Origin: Ruminococcus sp. UBA4275
Lineage (GTDB): Bacteria > Bacillota > Clostridia > Oscillospirales > Ruminococcaceae
NCBI GenBank assembly: GCA_002395085.1
Contig: DGVV01000129.1
Location: 1 to 22,137 of the forward strand
Reading direction: 5' to 3'
DNA length: 22,137 nucleotides
The notes beneath the pieces are model-generated. The model was given only the letters and a program-made list of their open reading frames with translations. It made no database searches and had not been told where the DNA came from. Shown here in pieces: positions 15,501 through 22,137 of this stretch. The number at the start of each line of letters is the position of its first letter. Within the stretch, counting starts at the first letter, position 1. Position numbers and translations under genes: made by a program.

Positions 15501-18500
15501 GCAATATCCGCAAATTTCATCATTTCAATGACATCAGGATTCATTCAGAGCCGGAGTTTTTTGTACCGGAAACTTCTCTGCGTGCGGCACAGAATGATAC
15601 TGTACAATTGCGCGCCTATCCGATGGGTGTGCAGATGGAGATGACGTGGTATGCTTCGGAAAAAGAAGGCGGAAAGGGGACACCGTGCGGAACAGGCTAT
15701 AGTCTGACACTGGATTCTGTGCAGCCCGGTACGTATTATTATTATGCAGAGGCTTCTGCAAACGGAACGGTCTGTTGTGTATCGCCGTATATTACAGTGC
15801 AGATTGATGCGCAAAAAGAAAACGGAAAACTTGATCCGGAGCAAAGTCCGTATCTGCTGACAGTACCTTTGGAAGGCGAAGTTATATATGGTTATACGCC
15901 GAAGGTCAGCGGAGACTACTATATCTTTGCAGAGGATCCATTTTCTTCTGCGGAACTAAACGTTTATGAGAATGGCGTTTGCCTGGCTGATAACGAGACG
16001 GAATCTGAAGATGGGGAGCTGCATCCGGTTACACTGAAAGCAGGTGTATCCTATCAGGTGAAAATCACAATGACTGGCGAGTCGCGGCATCTCAGACTAT
16101 TCATTCAGCAGGAGAAACCGAAGACATACGAAGGCTATATAAATATTAGTATGCCGTCTTTTGTACATCCTTCCGAACTTGATCATCTGGATTCTTTGCT
16201 TACCGTTACATTTTATGATCCGGATACTGATATTCAGACGGAACTGGATCAGGATGCGTATACTGCTTTTGTCAATCGGGAAAACAATTTGCTTGAAGTG
16301 TTTATGCGGCAAGCCCCCTATCTGTCATCGCATGCATTTTATAATCTGACAGAAGAATTGGAATTCGGAGACGGGAATCTGGAGATTGATGTCAGTCCGG
16401 AACAATCCGTCAGCTACCGGTTTACAGTTCCGGAATCCGGATTCTATTGTTTCTACACGGACTTTTCCGATGAGACATACGAAGAATTTGCCAATTGTGC
16501 GAAGATTCCAAGAGAACTTTCGTACAATTACTCGATACTGCTGCTGCATCACGGTTATAATGTTACGCATGGTTATACGGACAACGGAATTTGTGTGCTG
16601 GAGGATTATCTGGTAGCAGGAGAAACCTATGTTATTTGCCTGAACAGAAATTCAGATACCTTTGTTCCGATGAAATTGTGCATATCATCAGGGAAAAAAA
16701 ACATCTTCTACGCAGATTGCCAGATGCAGTATAATGCTGACTACGAAGAAGGCATTCCGGAAATTGCAATCAGCTATCAGGACGAGGAATTAACAGAGGG
16801 CGAAGACTATGAAAAGATTATTGTGTGCGGGAAACTGCTCGGCGAATCCTATGTCCTTGTACGCGGCATCGGGGAATACTGCGGTTGTCTGACGGACAGC
16901 TTCTTTTTCAGTCTGGAATCCGACGATGTTGATTCTGTGGCGCTTGATGAACCTTTTACAGTAACGACTGCGCGTAATGTACTGGAATTAACTGTTCCGA
17001 CATGGAGCGCCGTGAAGCTGACACGGATCACAGGAGAAGGTGACTATGTTTCCGGCATATATACATACCAGGAGAGTCTGAAAGGAATACTGCATTCAGA
17101 TCAGGCAATCTGGTTAAGCCCCGGCAGTTATTATCTCATACTCACGCAGGATTCCGATGCGGCTGCTGTTTATCAGCTCACTGTAGCGGATATGATTCAG
17201 ATGATGAGTTTTGTGGAGATTGATGTCAGACCCGGTGTTTACAACGGGGAACTTCAGCATCCGCAGATTCACGCAAATTATGAAGGCAGAGAACTGAAAG
17301 AAGGTGTGGATTACATCATTTCGTATCCGGAGATGCGCGAACCCGGTATGTATCAGATTACGGTTTACGGCAAGGGTTCGTTTATAGGAACGGCGAGTAT
17401 TTCGTATCAGATTGTACCCAGTCTGGAATCGGAATATCCGGAGATGAAAGGCGCCGGAAACAGAATATTACAAATCAAAGAACCCGGCACGTCTTCCATC
17501 CTGCACTGGTATCCGGAAAAGCCGGAATACTGTTTGCGTGTATATTCAGAGGCTTACTGCACGGTTCGTGTGTACACGGTGAACAGGGAGTATGCCGGCG
17601 AATGCAGCGGATTCGGAGAAATGTACTGTGAGCTGAATGTTCGCAGTGATGCGGACTACTATATCATCGCAGAGTATCCGGACAATGCGTACACCGGTAC
17701 GGTTCAGGTTGAATTGCTGGAGGACTATTATTTGCTGCAGGACTGCGATTGCGATTTGCCGGCAGAAGTTCCTGTGCAAATCAGTGCGCTGCCGGCATTT
17801 ACAGTTCGCTGCGGTGAGGAGAATCTACGGGAAGGCGTGGATTATGAGGTCAGGTATTGCTTCGGTGTAAATGTTGCAGGCAGAGGCGAAATCTGTCTGA
17901 AAGGTCTGGGAAAGTATGTCGGAGAGAAAGTGCATACATTCTACAGTGTACCGGAAGTGGAGCTGACAGCCTTTTATGTTCCGGAACTGGAACTTGATGC
18001 AGACTATTATGAATATGAACTGAACTGTCCGGGGACAATCCGGTATTTCCGTTTTACGGCTGACAAAAGCGGGGACTATTATGTTTCAGCACCGACATCC
18101 GATAGAAACGGTGCTGAGACGTTCCTGTTCAAAAATGATACGGAACTGATTGCACGCGGCTGCGCAACGGTTCATCTGGAAGCAAATGAATCGGTGCTGC
18201 TTGTGTGCGTGACGGATACCATCGAATCCGATTTTGAATCCAATGAAACCTATCAACTGATGGTTTCGATGAAAGTGCCGGATCAGTTCTGGACTGATGG
18301 GAAAGGGATGAAGTATCTCATTAAGAACGGGGAAGCTTGTCTGGTGGATTGTCAGGCGAAGGATTTGTATGCCATAGATATTCCGTCTGCGATTGTACTG
18401 CCGGGTTCGGACAAAGAGATTCCTGTTACGCAGATTGCACCGAATCCGCGGCTGAAAGAAATGCTGTTTTATCTGGAACGCGGTTCTGCGGCTGCGGAAT

Positions 18501-18751
18501 TCTGCACGGAACACGCAGCGGTATGGTATGCGTACCGTACCGTGCAGGAAAAGATTGCCGGCGATGTCAACGGCGACGGTTTTGTTTCCGAAATCGACGC
18601 GGTTGCGCTGCAATACTGGCTGACAGAAGCAACCGGCGCTTCGCTGGATGATCTTGCTTACGACAACGCCGATTTCAACGGCGATGGCAGCGTTGATTTA
18701 TCTGATGTTCTGGATATTCTGGCGTATCATAGCGCACAGTACGCTGATTAA
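12512..18751 (+). CDS. Giant secreted subtilisin-like protease with leucine-rich repeats and C-terminal dockerin
   Basis: The gene encodes 2,079 residues. I start it at TTG 12512, 7 nt after GGGAGG. A signal peptide (about 1-33, ending VLA) is followed by a prodomain-like region (to about 210) ending in the QYAEPN motif typical of subtilase propeptides. The S8 domain (about 225-495) has the full triad: Asp244 in VIDTG, His278 in GHGTH, Ser438 in NGTSMAAP, plus oxyanion Asn360 in AAGNES. Next come two chitobiase-C-terminal-like modules (about 500-655; VYYSLDDSEP and IYYTLDGSIP), BspA-type LRR_5 repeats (about 663-1000), an Ig-like module (about 1015-1098), pre-peptidase-like beta modules (about 1110-1390) and three copies of an eGxDY beta repeat (about 1406, 1576 and 1753). 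A type I dockerin closes it (about 2016-2079), with two intact calcium loops, DVNGDGFVSEID and DFNGDGSVDLSD. It is expected to be secreted, active and attached to a scaffoldin cohesin. It is monocistronic with its own promoter and terminator. Confidence 0.93.
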   Translation: MKHTIQRMAAVFAAAIMTTTVAKLPELPVPVLADGDSLLDFAQQIAGHRRQGDVFAEMQFYPEQASMICDGKNVGQQANGFVVRGGEILIDKEAVLTAAERNANMPMQDTVTLEEAQRRIGLETFVDEQTGAVTVSSPYQTAALVVKAGGNFDPQGGVEIAGGYQDLHVLQYETPADAYQACQILNADAAVQYAEPNRIYSVLSDECDIDSDNWGYEVVGAAEFLDPESGAALTDAEIVVAVIDTGIYEEHNLFRGRIAEGAISLTGENNGIADHEGHGTHCAGILCSVTPENVRILPVKAMDQYGYGSSAEIYCAMMYASEHADVVNMSLGGTGVSPLLCEAAEVLRQLDIPCVVAAGNESRDVRFEHPANIDSCITVSSVSMNCDLTMQNLRMPDSYVLSSFSNYGSGVDFAAPGSGIRSAGLENPDSMIIKNGTSMAAPFVAGCFASLLCHDPDYSTETMYTILKNNTLDLGAPGFDDQFGWGMVQLRSLQFSENAVKPPTISVPAGRYNTVQKVTLFSSTMGAQVYYSLDDSEPVLYTGDQIEIAHSLQLKAYCVLDGEQSPPLIADYQIVSDMPAFSYESGCYDGPIAVYLYAMDDAEIYYTLDGSIPSPENGTLLTGEYVLVSETSVLRTVAVTGDVVSDVHSEGYLIDGKSPEKMLEIENGVLKKVYCTAPELDLTAMSLPEPVIEIGARAMAYVAVDTVVLPDTVRKIGECAFQGCSLLSIEAHGVTEIGKDAFAGSELQWAYFGQITSLESGAFSYCEDLKYLYAEFSLIQDIPDELFCYCKELEVNLPWEQLISIGDYAFENCMMPAEIHLDSLVSMGDSAFSETKGLSVVTISERLRELPDQAFYQTNLRNFRAMGIEKLGNIALCQEELHSLNLELDWDRITSISCLSLANCEVNADLCLPALTELRGNAFKGFQVHSLSLPAMKTLPAYALNELYCDAVYLENAEILEDNSLCTNARIVFGSHLCGASDYAFHGDTDIYAPAESNIRKFHHFNDIRIHSEPEFFVPETSLRAAQNDTVQLRAYPMGVQMEMTWYASEKEGGKGTPCGTGYSLTLDSVQPGTYYYYAEASANGTVCCVSPYITVQIDAQKENGKLDPEQSPYLLTVPLEGEVIYGYTPKVSGDYYIFAEDPFSSAELNVYENGVCLADNETESEDGELHPVTLKAGVSYQVKITMTGESRHLRLFIQQEKPKTYEGYINISMPSFVHPSELDHLDSLLTVTFYDPDTDIQTELDQDAYTAFVNRENNLLEVFMRQAPYLSSHAFYNLTEELEFGDGNLEIDVSPEQSVSYRFTVPESGFYCFYTDFSDETYEEFANCAKIPRELSYNYSILLLHHGYNVTHGYTDNGICVLEDYLVAGETYVICLNRNSDTFVPMKLCISSGKKNIFYADCQMQYNADYEEGIPEIAISYQDEELTEGEDYEKIIVCGKLLGESYVLVRGIGEYCGCLTDSFFFSLESDDVDSVALDEPFTVTTARNVLELTVPTWSAVKLTRITGEGDYVSGIYTYQESLKGILHSDQAIWLSPGSYYLILTQDSDAAAVYQLTVADMIQMMSFVEIDVRPGVYNGELQHPQIHANYEGRELKEGVDYIISYPEMREPGMYQITVYGKGSFIGTASISYQIVPSLESEYPEMKGAGNRILQIKEPGTSSILHWYPEKPEYCLRVYSEAYCTVRVYTVNREYAGECSGFGEMYCELNVRSDADYYIIAEYPDNAYTGTVQVELLEDYYLLQDCDCDLPAEVPVQISALPAFTVRCGEENLREGVDYEVRYCFGVNVAGRGEICLKGLGKYVGEKVHTFYSVPEVELTAFYVPELELDADYYEYELNCPGTIRYFRFTADKSGDYYVSAPTSDRNGAETFLFKNDTELIARGCATVHLEANESVLLVCVTDTIESDFESNETYQLMVSMKVPDQFWTDGKGMKYLIKNGEACLVDCQAKDLYAIDIPSAIVLPGSDKEIPVTQIAPNPRLKEMLFYLERGSAAAEFCTEHAAVWYAYRTVQEKIAGDVNGDGFVSEIDAVALQYWLTEATGASLDDLAYDNADFNGDGSVDLSDVLDILAYHSAQYAD

Positions 18752-18758
18752 AACGGAG

Positions 18759-18791
18759 TCCCCGTATGCTGGCCATACGGGGATTTTTGTT
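18759..18791 (+). terminator. Terminator after the subtilase gene
   Basis: A perfect 10-bp stem (TCCCCGTATG / CATACGGGGA) with a 5-nt loop is followed by TTTTTG, 8 nt after the stop codon. Confidence 0.95.
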
Positions 18792-18844
18792 TATCATGAT
18801 AGATATAACAGCGCGCTGCTATGTGGTTTCAGGATGCAGCAGTC

Positions 18845-18913
18845 TGCATAAAACAATTGTTCTAAATAAAAACCGGATCCGCAAAAAGAACATGGATACG
18901 CGGATTTTATGCA
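18845..18913. repeat. Nested inverted repeats in the gap before cmk
   Basis: TGCATAAAA (18845-18853) pairs perfectly with TTTTATGCA (18905-18913). Inside, TCCGC (18878-18882) pairs with GCGGA (18900-18904), so the 3' arms are contiguous and the 5' arms are split by 24 nt. No gene is seen between 18792 and 18972. The structure could be a small RNA, a leader element or chance. Confidence 0.3.
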
Positions 18914-18972
18914 CAGTTCGTGTGCGGAGTGACGAATCTGAAAGAAAAATCTCGAATTTCGTCCGAAATCAC

Positions 18973-19001
18973 TTGCAAAAACGAAGGAAATGTGATATAC
19001 T
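18973..19001 (+). promoter_or_regulatory. Sigma-A promoter of cmk-plsC
   Basis: TTGCAA, a 17-nt spacer and TATACT, preceded by TGA to give an extended -10. The start near 19008 leaves a leader of about 28 nt. Confidence 0.82.
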
Positions 19002-19035
19002 ATAAAGGAATACCAGAAGATGAGAGGTGAACGAT

Positions 19036-19710
19036 GTGAAAAAGTCCACACAGGTCGCCTTGGACGGCCCGTCCGGTGCGGGCAAGAGTACACTTGCACG
19101 CAGACTGGCGGCACGTCTGGGGTTTGTTTATGTTGACACCGGGGCGCTTTATCGCACAATCGCACTCTTTATGATGCGTGAACAAGCGGAAAGCGATACC
19201 GAAATCATCGCAAAACTCCCTGAGCTGAACATCACGATCTCATACGAAAACGGTCAGCAGCACGTCTTTGCGAACGGCGAAGACGTCAGCGCACTGATCC
19301 GTACACCGGAGGTCTCTATGGGAGCATCGCGGGTCTCCGCGATCCCTGCGGTCAGACAGTTTCTGTTTGACCTGCAAAGGGAGCTTGCCAATACACATTC
19401 CGTCGTGATGGACGGTCGCGACATCGGTACGGTCGTACTGCCGGATGCCGACGTCAAGATCTTCCTGACTGCTTCCGCTGAAAAACGTGCGGAAAGACGG
19501 TTTGCTGAATTACAGGAAAAACACCCGGATGCACAGACATACGAAGAAGTGCTGCGGGATGTCATAAAACGTGACGAACAGGATATGAATCGCGAGATCG
19601 CCCCGCTCAGACAGGCGGAGGATGCGGTGCTTGTAGATACGACGAACGCCGATCTGGATCAGTCTGAGGAGATGCTTTTCGCGGTTTGCAGGGAGAAACT
19701 CGGATTATGA
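19036..19710 (+). CDS. cmk: Cytidylate kinase
   Basis: The gene encodes 224 residues. I take the GTG at 19036, 5 nt after GAGGTGA, rather than the GTG at 19027, which overlaps that site. The enzyme phosphorylates CMP and dCMP with ATP in the cytosol. The P-loop GPSGAGKST is at about 11-19, followed by GFVYVDTGALYR, the substrate segment with SMGASRVSAIPAVR, then MDGRDIGTVVLPDADVKIFLTAS and ERRFAEL of the lid. The stop overlaps the ATG of the next gene (ATGA), implying translational coupling. The cmk-plsC order is common in Firmicutes. Confidence 0.95.
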   Translation: MKKSTQVALDGPSGAGKSTLARRLAARLGFVYVDTGALYRTIALFMMREQAESDTEIIAKLPELNITISYENGQQHVFANGEDVSALIRTPEVSMGASRVSAIPAVRQFLFDLQRELANTHSVVMDGRDIGTVVLPDADVKIFLTASAEKRAERRFAELQEKHPDAQTYEEVLRDVIKRDEQDMNREIAPLRQAEDAVLVDTTNADLDQSEEMLFAVCREKLGL

Positions 19711-22073
19711 CGGGCTTCTATAAGCTGGCGATCGGTGTCATGCGCTTTCTGATGCCGGTTTGGTATCACATTGAAACAGAGGGGCTGGAGAACGTGCCGC
19801 AGAACGGCGGTTATCTGTTCATCAGCAACCACAGAAGCAACGCTGACCCGATCCTGATCGGAATTCAGAATCCCGATACACAGTTTTGCTTTCTGGCAAA
19901 GCAGGAGCTTTTTGCCGACGGTATTGTTGGCTGGGTGCTGCGGAAGCTGGGCGCTGTCGCTGTGGATCGCGGATCTGGTGACATCTCACCGCTTGAGGAG
20001 ATCATGACTCGTCTGGAAAACGGCGAAAATGCGCTGATTTTTCCGGAAGGAACTCGCTCTGCCGATGGGAAACTCGGCAGATTCAAGTCCGGTGCTGCAC
20101 TGATTGCGTGTCAGACCGGCGTGCCGATTGTGCCTGTTGCGATCTACTTTGAGGATCGTCTGCGCTTCCGGAGCTGTATTTCAGTCCGGTACGGCAAACC
20201 ATTTGAAATTCCGAGTATGGATCCGGAAAATCCGTCCGGTTCTGTACTGAAAAATATCCGGAAAGCTATGACGGAGCAGGTCTCTGCCTTGCTGCCGGAA
20301 GCCACTGCGGCAGCACGCATTCCAGCGAAACCGGCTGCCGCGCTGCCTGATGCGGCGATGGAGACAACAACACCCGAAATCAAGAAATCGGAGGATAGAG
20401 AAGTAGCAATGAGCAAGAATAAGCGCAACCAAAACGGCGGTATGAAGCCTGAGAATCCGACGCCCGAAAAGGAACTCCGTGCCGGCGCGGAGGATCTCGA
20501 AACAGTTGAAACTATCCTCGGCGGCGAAGCAGATCCGCCCGCTGAGAAAAAATACGGTTCTGTTGAGAAAAAGCCCTACAGCGGTCCGCCTGCAAAGAAG
20601 GCGTCTCCTTTTAAGATGAAGAATCCGTTCCGCAAGTTCCTGGACGGCGATGATTTCCCTGAACCGCCCGATGAGGAAGAATCTGCAACGGCGCCGCTTC
20701 CGCCTGCTGAGCCTGTCTCGGATGAGCTTGAGCCTGTGCTTGAATATGACGGCGAAGAACCGGTGGAAGAACCCGTTGAGGAAGCACCTGAGGATTCGTT
20801 TGACGAAGGTTATGCGGATGCAGAGCCGTATGACGATGCTGCAAACGAAGTTTACACTGAGCCTGCTGACGATGAGCCGGTTGATGTTCCGTCCGTTGGC
20901 GGTTTCCGTCTGCGCAATCCCTTCGCAAAGAAGCCCGCTGCCGAGGTTGATGAGGAGTATGCTGAGGAAGACGAGGGTTACTTTGAAAATGAAGAAGATG
21001 AAGTCGTCGCTGCGAAAGGCTTTGATTATGGTAAAATCGCGCTGATTCTCACATTTGTGATTCTTGGCATCTTTGCGGTTGATTTTATCGCACGCCTTTA
21101 TCGTGACGTGAAGGGTCTGAACGGCGATCTTAATATCCAGACCGGTGAATCTTCAGTGGTGGATTCCATGAATCCGCAGGAAACTGAGGAACAGCCCGCT
21201 ATCACGACTGAATCGACTGCGCCTGCTGTTATTACTGATAAGGTTCAGGCAAGCACGTCTGTTACGATTCTGACGACCACGATGCCGGATGATTCGACTG
21301 ATTCCACGAAACCGGAAACAACGGTCAACCGAACCGGCGATACGGTCAGTGTCTCCAATGAGGACGTCAAGAAGGGCAGCCTGATTCTCGTGGATAATGC
21401 GCATTTGCTCCAGAGCTTCCCGAATGTTGTCAAGTTCAACGCGATTGAGGGCTTCCGCGAGAAATCACATCTCCGTCTGGTCAGTGCTGAGAATGTCATT
21501 GACAGCTCCATGACGCAGCCGCTTCTGAGCTGGTTCGGTGATTTCTATAACGCAACCGGCATGGGCAATGTCATGATCTATGCAACGACGCAGGATCCTG
21601 CATATCCGCCGTACAATGTTTCGGTTCCGGAGCGTGCAACCGGTCTGACGCTGGATCTCTCGATTCTCAGCAATGACGGTAATTCTCACGCACCGTTCAC
21701 CGCAGACGGCAACTATTCCTGGGTTCTGGAACACGCTGCTGATTACGGTTTCATTCAGCGTTATCCGAATGACAAGGTTGATAAGACCGGCGTCAACGGT
21801 TTGAGCTGGCATTTCCGCTATGTCGGTGCGCCGCACGCTGCTTACATGAAGGCGAACAGTCTGTGTCTGGAGGAGTATCTCGAAACGGTTCGCAGCCATA
21901 CATGGAAGGGTGAGCATCTCACCTCGACTGCTGCCGGCATCAACTATGAGATTTACTTCGTTCCGGCTTCGGAAACAACTGCTGAAACGCAGATTCCTTA
22001 TCCGGCAGGCGCAACGCCGATCATTTCCGGTAACAACGATGACGGATTTGTTGTGGCAGTTGTGAAAGAGTAA
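19707..22073 (+). CDS. PlsC acyltransferase fused through a transmembrane helix to a degenerate VanY/M15-like domain
   Basis: The gene encodes 788 residues. The ATG overlaps the cmk stop and has GGGAG upstream. Residues 1-215 are a PlsC-type 1-acylglycerol-3-phosphate acyltransferase: NHRSNAD (His42, Asp47, the HX4D catalytic motif), a VDRGSGD region, FPEGTRS (about 112-118) and VPIVPVAIY. Residues of about 235-440 are acidic and disordered-looking, with two basic KNPFRK/RNPFAK islands. One transmembrane helix spans about 444-463, followed by a Ser/Thr stalk. Residues of about 553-788 resemble VanY D-Ala-D-Ala carboxypeptidase (YGFIQRYPNDK, SWHFRYVGAPHA). However, the first zinc His is Arg643 (Asp650 and His702 remain) and the catalytic Glu is Leu699, so peptidase activity is unlikely. 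An in-frame ATG at 20409 (residue 235), with a weak AGAGAAG site, could make the second half as a separate protein. The frame is open throughout. Confidence 0.88.
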   Translation: MTGFYKLAIGVMRFLMPVWYHIETEGLENVPQNGGYLFISNHRSNADPILIGIQNPDTQFCFLAKQELFADGIVGWVLRKLGAVAVDRGSGDISPLEEIMTRLENGENALIFPEGTRSADGKLGRFKSGAALIACQTGVPIVPVAIYFEDRLRFRSCISVRYGKPFEIPSMDPENPSGSVLKNIRKAMTEQVSALLPEATAAARIPAKPAAALPDAAMETTTPEIKKSEDREVAMSKNKRNQNGGMKPENPTPEKELRAGAEDLETVETILGGEADPPAEKKYGSVEKKPYSGPPAKKASPFKMKNPFRKFLDGDDFPEPPDEEESATAPLPPAEPVSDELEPVLEYDGEEPVEEPVEEAPEDSFDEGYADAEPYDDAANEVYTEPADDEPVDVPSVGGFRLRNPFAKKPAAEVDEEYAEEDEGYFENEEDEVVAAKGFDYGKIALILTFVILGIFAVDFIARLYRDVKGLNGDLNIQTGESSVVDSMNPQETEEQPAITTESTAPAVITDKVQASTSVTILTTTMPDDSTDSTKPETTVNRTGDTVSVSNEDVKKGSLILVDNAHLLQSFPNVVKFNAIEGFREKSHLRLVSAENVIDSSMTQPLLSWFGDFYNATGMGNVMIYATTQDPAYPPYNVSVPERATGLTLDLSILSNDGNSHAPFTADGNYSWVLEHAADYGFIQRYPNDKVDKTGVNGLSWHFRYVGAPHAAYMKANSLCLEEYLETVRSHTWKGEHLTSTAAGINYEIYFVPASETTAETQIPYPAGATPIISGNNDDGFVVAVVKE

Positions 22074-22085
22074 AAGAACAGATGG

Positions 22086-22118
22086 AAATGTCCGGATCTC
22101 GTATCCGGACATTTTTTT
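22086..22118 (+). terminator. Terminator of the cmk-plsC unit
   Basis: A perfect 12-bp stem (AAATGTCCGGAT / ATCCGGACATTT) with a 5-nt loop is followed by further Ts, 12 nt after the stop codon. Confidence 0.95.
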
Positions 22119-22137
22119 GGCAAAGAAAACCCCCGGC

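Noticed and set aside
13120..18600. Separate small genes inside the subtilase region on either strand
   Set aside because: The 2,079-residue frame is uninterrupted and motif-rich; the other frames have no domains or convincing starts.
18752..19035. tRNA or known riboswitch in the gap before cmk
   Set aside because: No cloverleaf, T-loop or recognisable aptamer core was found; only a terminator, inverted repeats and a promoter.
21364..22073. Functional D-Ala-D-Ala carboxypeptidase or vancomycin-resistance determinant
   Set aside because: The zinc His and catalytic Glu are replaced, and no vanR, vanS, vanH, vanA or vanX gene is nearby.

Overview
The window looks like a chromosomal segment of a Gram-positive anaerobe of the Ruminococcaceae/Oscillospiraceae, most likely a Ruminococcus-type cellulosome producer. 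The evidence is a large secreted protease ending in a type I dockerin, Thr-rich extracytoplasmic linkers in three different proteins, Rnf-type electron-transport genes, a MecA-type Clp adaptor, a PdaA-type deacetylase, strong GGAGG ribosome binding sites and clean sigma-A promoters. Genus placement is inference. I saw no rRNA, tRNA, CRISPR array, transposase or phage gene.

Left arm (1-4735, minus strand): an XRE regulator (4735-4022) is followed by rnfC (3954-2677) and rnfD (2659-1721), and then an unusual ribbon-helix-helix-like protein (1580-951) and a lipoprotein (888-79). The rnf pair is an orphan, because the usual rnfG, E, A and B do not follow. The ribbon-helix-helix gene has its own near-consensus promoter, overlaid by two tandem pairs of an 8-bp repeat that resemble an autoregulatory operator.

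Centre (4909-8921): a histidine phosphatase and a small membrane protein form a plus-strand pair ending in a good terminator. A membrane protein and a PdaA-like peptidoglycan deacetylase form a minus-strand pair. Ribulose-phosphate 3-epimerase (rpe) runs rightward and converges, with a 3-nt gap, on a MecA-like adaptor gene.

Right of centre (8970-12441): one tightly packed plus-strand operon encodes three integral membrane proteins that look like divergent RnfD, RnfE and RnfA, followed by a membrane-anchored putative glycoside hydrolase (DUF4015 type). By eye, the RnfE- and RnfA-like proteins lack the conserved cysteines of the canonical family, while the RnfD-like protein keeps the Ser-Gly-Ala-Thr FMN attachment motif. 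This is the best candidate here for an undescribed system: an Rnf-derived membrane module without the intramembrane iron-sulfur site.

Right arm (12451-22118): a 2,079-residue secreted subtilase carries chitobiase-like domains, BspA-type leucine-rich repeats, repeated beta-sandwich modules and a dockerin. After its terminator comes cmk (cytidylate kinase), overlapping by ATGA a 788-codon gene. That gene joins a PlsC acyltransferase, an acidic cytosolic linker, one transmembrane helix, a Thr-rich stalk and a VanY/M15-like domain whose zinc His and catalytic Glu both appear to be replaced.

All family assignments come from reading motifs by eye; no database search was possible.
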